48,822 nt of DNA from a virus. The position numbers were made by a program, and so were the translations under genes. The stretch is taken from positions 1 to 48,822 of IMG/VR virus record IMGVR_UViG_3300021185_001399; one strand, written 5' to 3'. The notes under the pieces were generated by a model. That model saw only the letters and a list, made by a program, of their open reading frames with translations. It did no database searches and was not told the origin of the DNA. Shown piece by piece: positions 47,637 to 48,822 of the stretch (its first letter is position 1; every line of letters starts with the position of its first letter).

Positions 47637-48011
47637 ATGAAAAGATTATTATTATTATTAATGTTAGGAATGGTTTCATCTTGTGGAACATATAATATAT
47701 CCACAACATATAAAATTAAAAGTATTTTAACTATAACAGAAAAAGGAGATACTCTTGCTGTTCCTGTTAGAGACTTTAAATTTAGAATATTGCGTCAAGA
47801 TGATCCTTTTAGATATCAGTATAGACAAGAATGGCAATATAGAAATTGGAGTAGATATTATATTCCAAACATTAATGTGAGAAATACATACAGTCCTCCT
47901 GTAATGCACACGAGACCGGTAACAATACCAATAATTAAACCAGTAAAGCCAGTAAAAGTTGTTGCACCCATAAGAGTACAAAAGAAAATTAAATTTAACA
48001 ATGACAACTAA
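47637..48011 (+). CDS. Small lipoprotein, possible lysis accessory
   Basis: 124 aa. The N-terminus MKRLLLLLMLGMVSSCG is a lipoprotein signal peptide with lipobox V-S-S-C (Cys16). The mature part has a basic, aromatic segment (FRYQYRQEWQYRNWSRYY) and ends in a Pro/Lys/Val-rich tail (IIKPVKPVKVVAPIRVQKK). The last 11 bases overlap the holin start, so the two are translationally coupled. Lipoproteins next to holins are often outer-membrane spanins; the Pro-rich tail fits loosely with Rz1-like proteins, but no inner-membrane partner is visible, so this is a hypothesis. An outer-membrane or superinfection-exclusion role is also possible. Confidence 0.7.
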   Translation: MKRLLLLLMLGMVSSCGTYNISTTYKIKSILTITEKGDTLAVPVRDFKFRILRQDDPFRYQYRQEWQYRNWSRYYIPNINVRNTYSPPVMHTRPVTIPIIKPVKPVKVVAPIRVQKKIKFNNDN

Positions 48012-48414
48012 ACTATTCATAGTGAGCATAACAGCATTCTGCACGTACTTATGTACGTACTTTTTTGATTTATCAATGGAAAACATGGAACAATACCTGG
48101 CGGTTTGTTCAGTATTATGGTTAGATGGAATCTTTGGGGTTTGGGCAGGCTGTAAAAGAGAAGGCTTTAAAACATACAAAGCATTAAGAATTACCAGAAA
48201 CACTTTTGTTTGGGTAGCTATCCTGACAGTAGTCCTTATGGTAGAGAAAGGATTTAATGGTACAGGTTGGTTATCAGAAGTAATTGTAGTTCCTTTTATG
48301 ATCTTACAACTTATAAGTGCTTTGAAGAATGCTTCAATGGCAGGCTTAATAAAAACAGAAGAACTCAATAAAATTCTAGATAGAATTGATAATCACAAAG
48401 GACTTAGAAAATAG
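48001..48414 (+). CDS. Phage holin (holin_4_1/toxin-secretion type)
   Basis: 137 aa with four hydrophobic segments at about 3-22, 32-52, 68-85 and 90-108. The second contains LWLDGIFGVWAGCKREGFKT, matching the conserved D-x-x-x-G-x-x-x-A pattern of the PF05105-type holin family, and the C-terminus is a charged helix (EELNKILDRIDNHKG). It would form pores in the inner membrane at the end of the lytic cycle. Start ATG 48001 overlaps the lipoprotein gene. No stand-alone endolysin lies next to it in the window; the 1311-aa lysin or a gene elsewhere may serve. The stop codon lies in the loop of the terminator. Confidence 0.85.
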   Translation: MTTKLFIVSITAFCTYLCTYFFDLSMENMEQYLAVCSVLWLDGIFGVWAGCKREGFKTYKALRITRNTFVWVAILTVVLMVEKGFNGTGWLSEVIVVPFMILQLISALKNASMAGLIKTEELNKILDRIDNHKGLRK

Positions 48415-48425
48415 AGTCCTTTTTT
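48397..48425. terminator. Shared terminator hairpin between convergent genes
   Basis: AAAGGACT (48397-48404) pairs perfectly with AGTCCTTT (48415-48422), 10-base loop, then a T-run to 48425 on the + strand. It lies across the last codons of the holin and near the end of the minus-strand lipoprotein gene. The minus strand has only three Ts after the stem, so termination is probably stronger for + transcripts. Confidence 0.8.
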
Positions 48426-48598
48426 AATGAGTCAATATATTTAGCTCTATCATATTCATCTTGTATTGAATCTTGCTTAGTATAGATAATAAGTTTTCCT
48501 TCATCAACATACCAGTCTAATACATCCGGGTCTTTATCAGGATTATACTGTGGCTTGCAACCTAGGCAAACCAACAGTAATAATAACCTAACCTTCAC
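48404..48598 (-). CDS. Very small lipoprotein downstream of nrdA
   Basis: 64 aa on the minus strand from GTG at 48598. The signal peptide MKVRLLLLLVCLGC contains a lipobox (V-C-L-G-C, Cys14), followed by a short, highly charged mature chain (QYNPDKDPDVLDWYVDEGKL ... AKYIDSLKKDSIF). The start overlaps the last 11 bases of the nrdA coding end, a coupling typical of real phage genes. The 3' end overlaps the holin 3' end by 11 bases. No function is recognised; with the other small lipoprotein across the convergent junction it could be part of lysis or of host-envelope modification. Other starts cannot be excluded. Confidence 0.6.
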   Translation of the reverse strand: MKVRLLLLLVCLGCKPQYNPDKDPDVLDWYVDEGKLIIYTKQDSIQDEYDRAKYIDSLKKDSIF

Positions 48599-48822
48599 AA
48601 CTACTACATTCTAAAATGTTTCTTGCAAAATCTTGTGCACTACTCTTACTAAATTGATAGTATAAAGTTTTGACACCTTCTTCCCAGGCGTACATGTATA
48701 GTTGATTGATGTGCTTGGCAGACACAGATGGATCAATCATTAAATTTAATGACTGTGACTGATCAATATACTTTTGTCTCTGTGCTGCTTGTAATACAAT
48801 CTCTTTTGGTGATATCTCAACA
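48588..48822 (-). CDS. nrdA: Class I ribonucleoside-diphosphate reductase alpha subunit, C-terminal part
   Basis: Reading the minus strand from the window edge gives 77 residues ending in TAG (48588-48590). QRQKYIDQSQSLNLMI and the following HINQLYMYAWEEGVKTLYYQ are the characteristic C-terminal region of NrdA, and the protein ends ECSSCEG, with the C-x-x-C pair that shuttles electrons from thioredoxin or glutaredoxin to the active site. The enzyme reduces ribonucleotides to deoxyribonucleotides for phage DNA synthesis. The start and active site lie outside the window. It marks the oppositely transcribed nucleotide-metabolism module. Class I is judged from this tail only. Confidence 0.92.
   Translation of the reverse strand, partial: VEISPKEIVLQAAQRQKYIDQSQSLNLMIDPSVSAKHINQLYMYAWEEGVKTLYYQFSKSSAQDFARNILECSSCEG

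Noticed and set aside
47727-48368. 213-aa minus-strand frame opposite the lipoprotein and holin
   Set aside because: Antisense to two well-supported genes, with composition typical of a shadow (Ile/Ser/Tyr-rich, no domain).
1-48822. tRNA genes, rRNA, insertion sequences or integration site
   Set aside because: Intergenic gaps are at most about 130 bases and show no cloverleaf, transposase or att-like duplication.

Overview
The window looks like the late (virion) half of a crAss-like phage (order Crassvirales or a close relative) infecting a member of the Bacteroidota. The evidence is: (i) a run of proteins with the length, order and conserved segments of the crAss-like tail block (conserved 188-aa protein, two small ring/collar-type proteins, a very large muzzle-type protein, several large cargo proteins); (ii) a giant protein carrying DFDID, the catalytic signature of crAss-like virion RNA polymerases; (iii) AT-rich sequence with A/T-rich, non-Shine-Dalgarno leaders, and one good Bacteroidota-type promoter (TTG-N19-TATCTTTG). 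All identifications come from reading motifs and from memory of the families; no database search was run.

Layout. Bases 1-2006 hold the 3' part of a collagen-repeat fibre gene, a lysine-rich small protein and a small coiled-coil protein. Bases 2136-4934 encode an FN3-vWA protein and a Cys-rich FN3 protein, probably virion decorations or adhesins. Bases 5044-6893 hold a calcineurin-like metallophosphoesterase with an N-terminal HTH and the conserved 188-aa protein, separated by a strong terminator. Bases 6899-15058 hold two ring/collar-type proteins and a 2171-aa muzzle-type protein with a von Willebrand A domain apparently inserted near its C-terminus. Bases 15058-47552 are five almost contiguous giant genes: a 1311-aa multidomain lysin, three cargo-type proteins or protein parts (862, 997 and 1094 aa), a 4590-aa protein joining membrane-active-looking helices, a zincin metalloprotease and the virion RNA polymerase, and a 1923-aa protein with a degenerate zincin motif and a PD-(D/E)XK nuclease. 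Bases 47637-48414 hold a small lipoprotein and a four-helix holin (lysis). Bases 48404-48822 are on the opposite strand: a tiny lipoprotein and the C-terminal end of class I ribonucleotide reductase alpha subunit (nrdA), which starts the oppositely transcribed metabolism module. The two modules meet tail to tail on one shared hairpin.

How it works together (inference): ring and muzzle proteins form the short tail through which the cargo proteins are ejected. The lysin opens the peptidoglycan, the polymerase-containing protein enters with the DNA and transcribes early genes, and the associated protease and nuclease may process the cargo or attack host targets. Fibre, FN3 and vWA domains would display adhesive surfaces.

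The most distinctive items are the 4590-aa zincin-RNA polymerase fusion, the vWA insertion in the muzzle-type protein, the A-[QK]-x-G/GG motif recurring across three cargo proteins, and an AT-rich element (TTTGTAWAYTWATAWAT-like) repeated before at least four genes. No tRNA, rRNA, CRISPR, insertion sequence or intergenic gap above 300 bases was seen.
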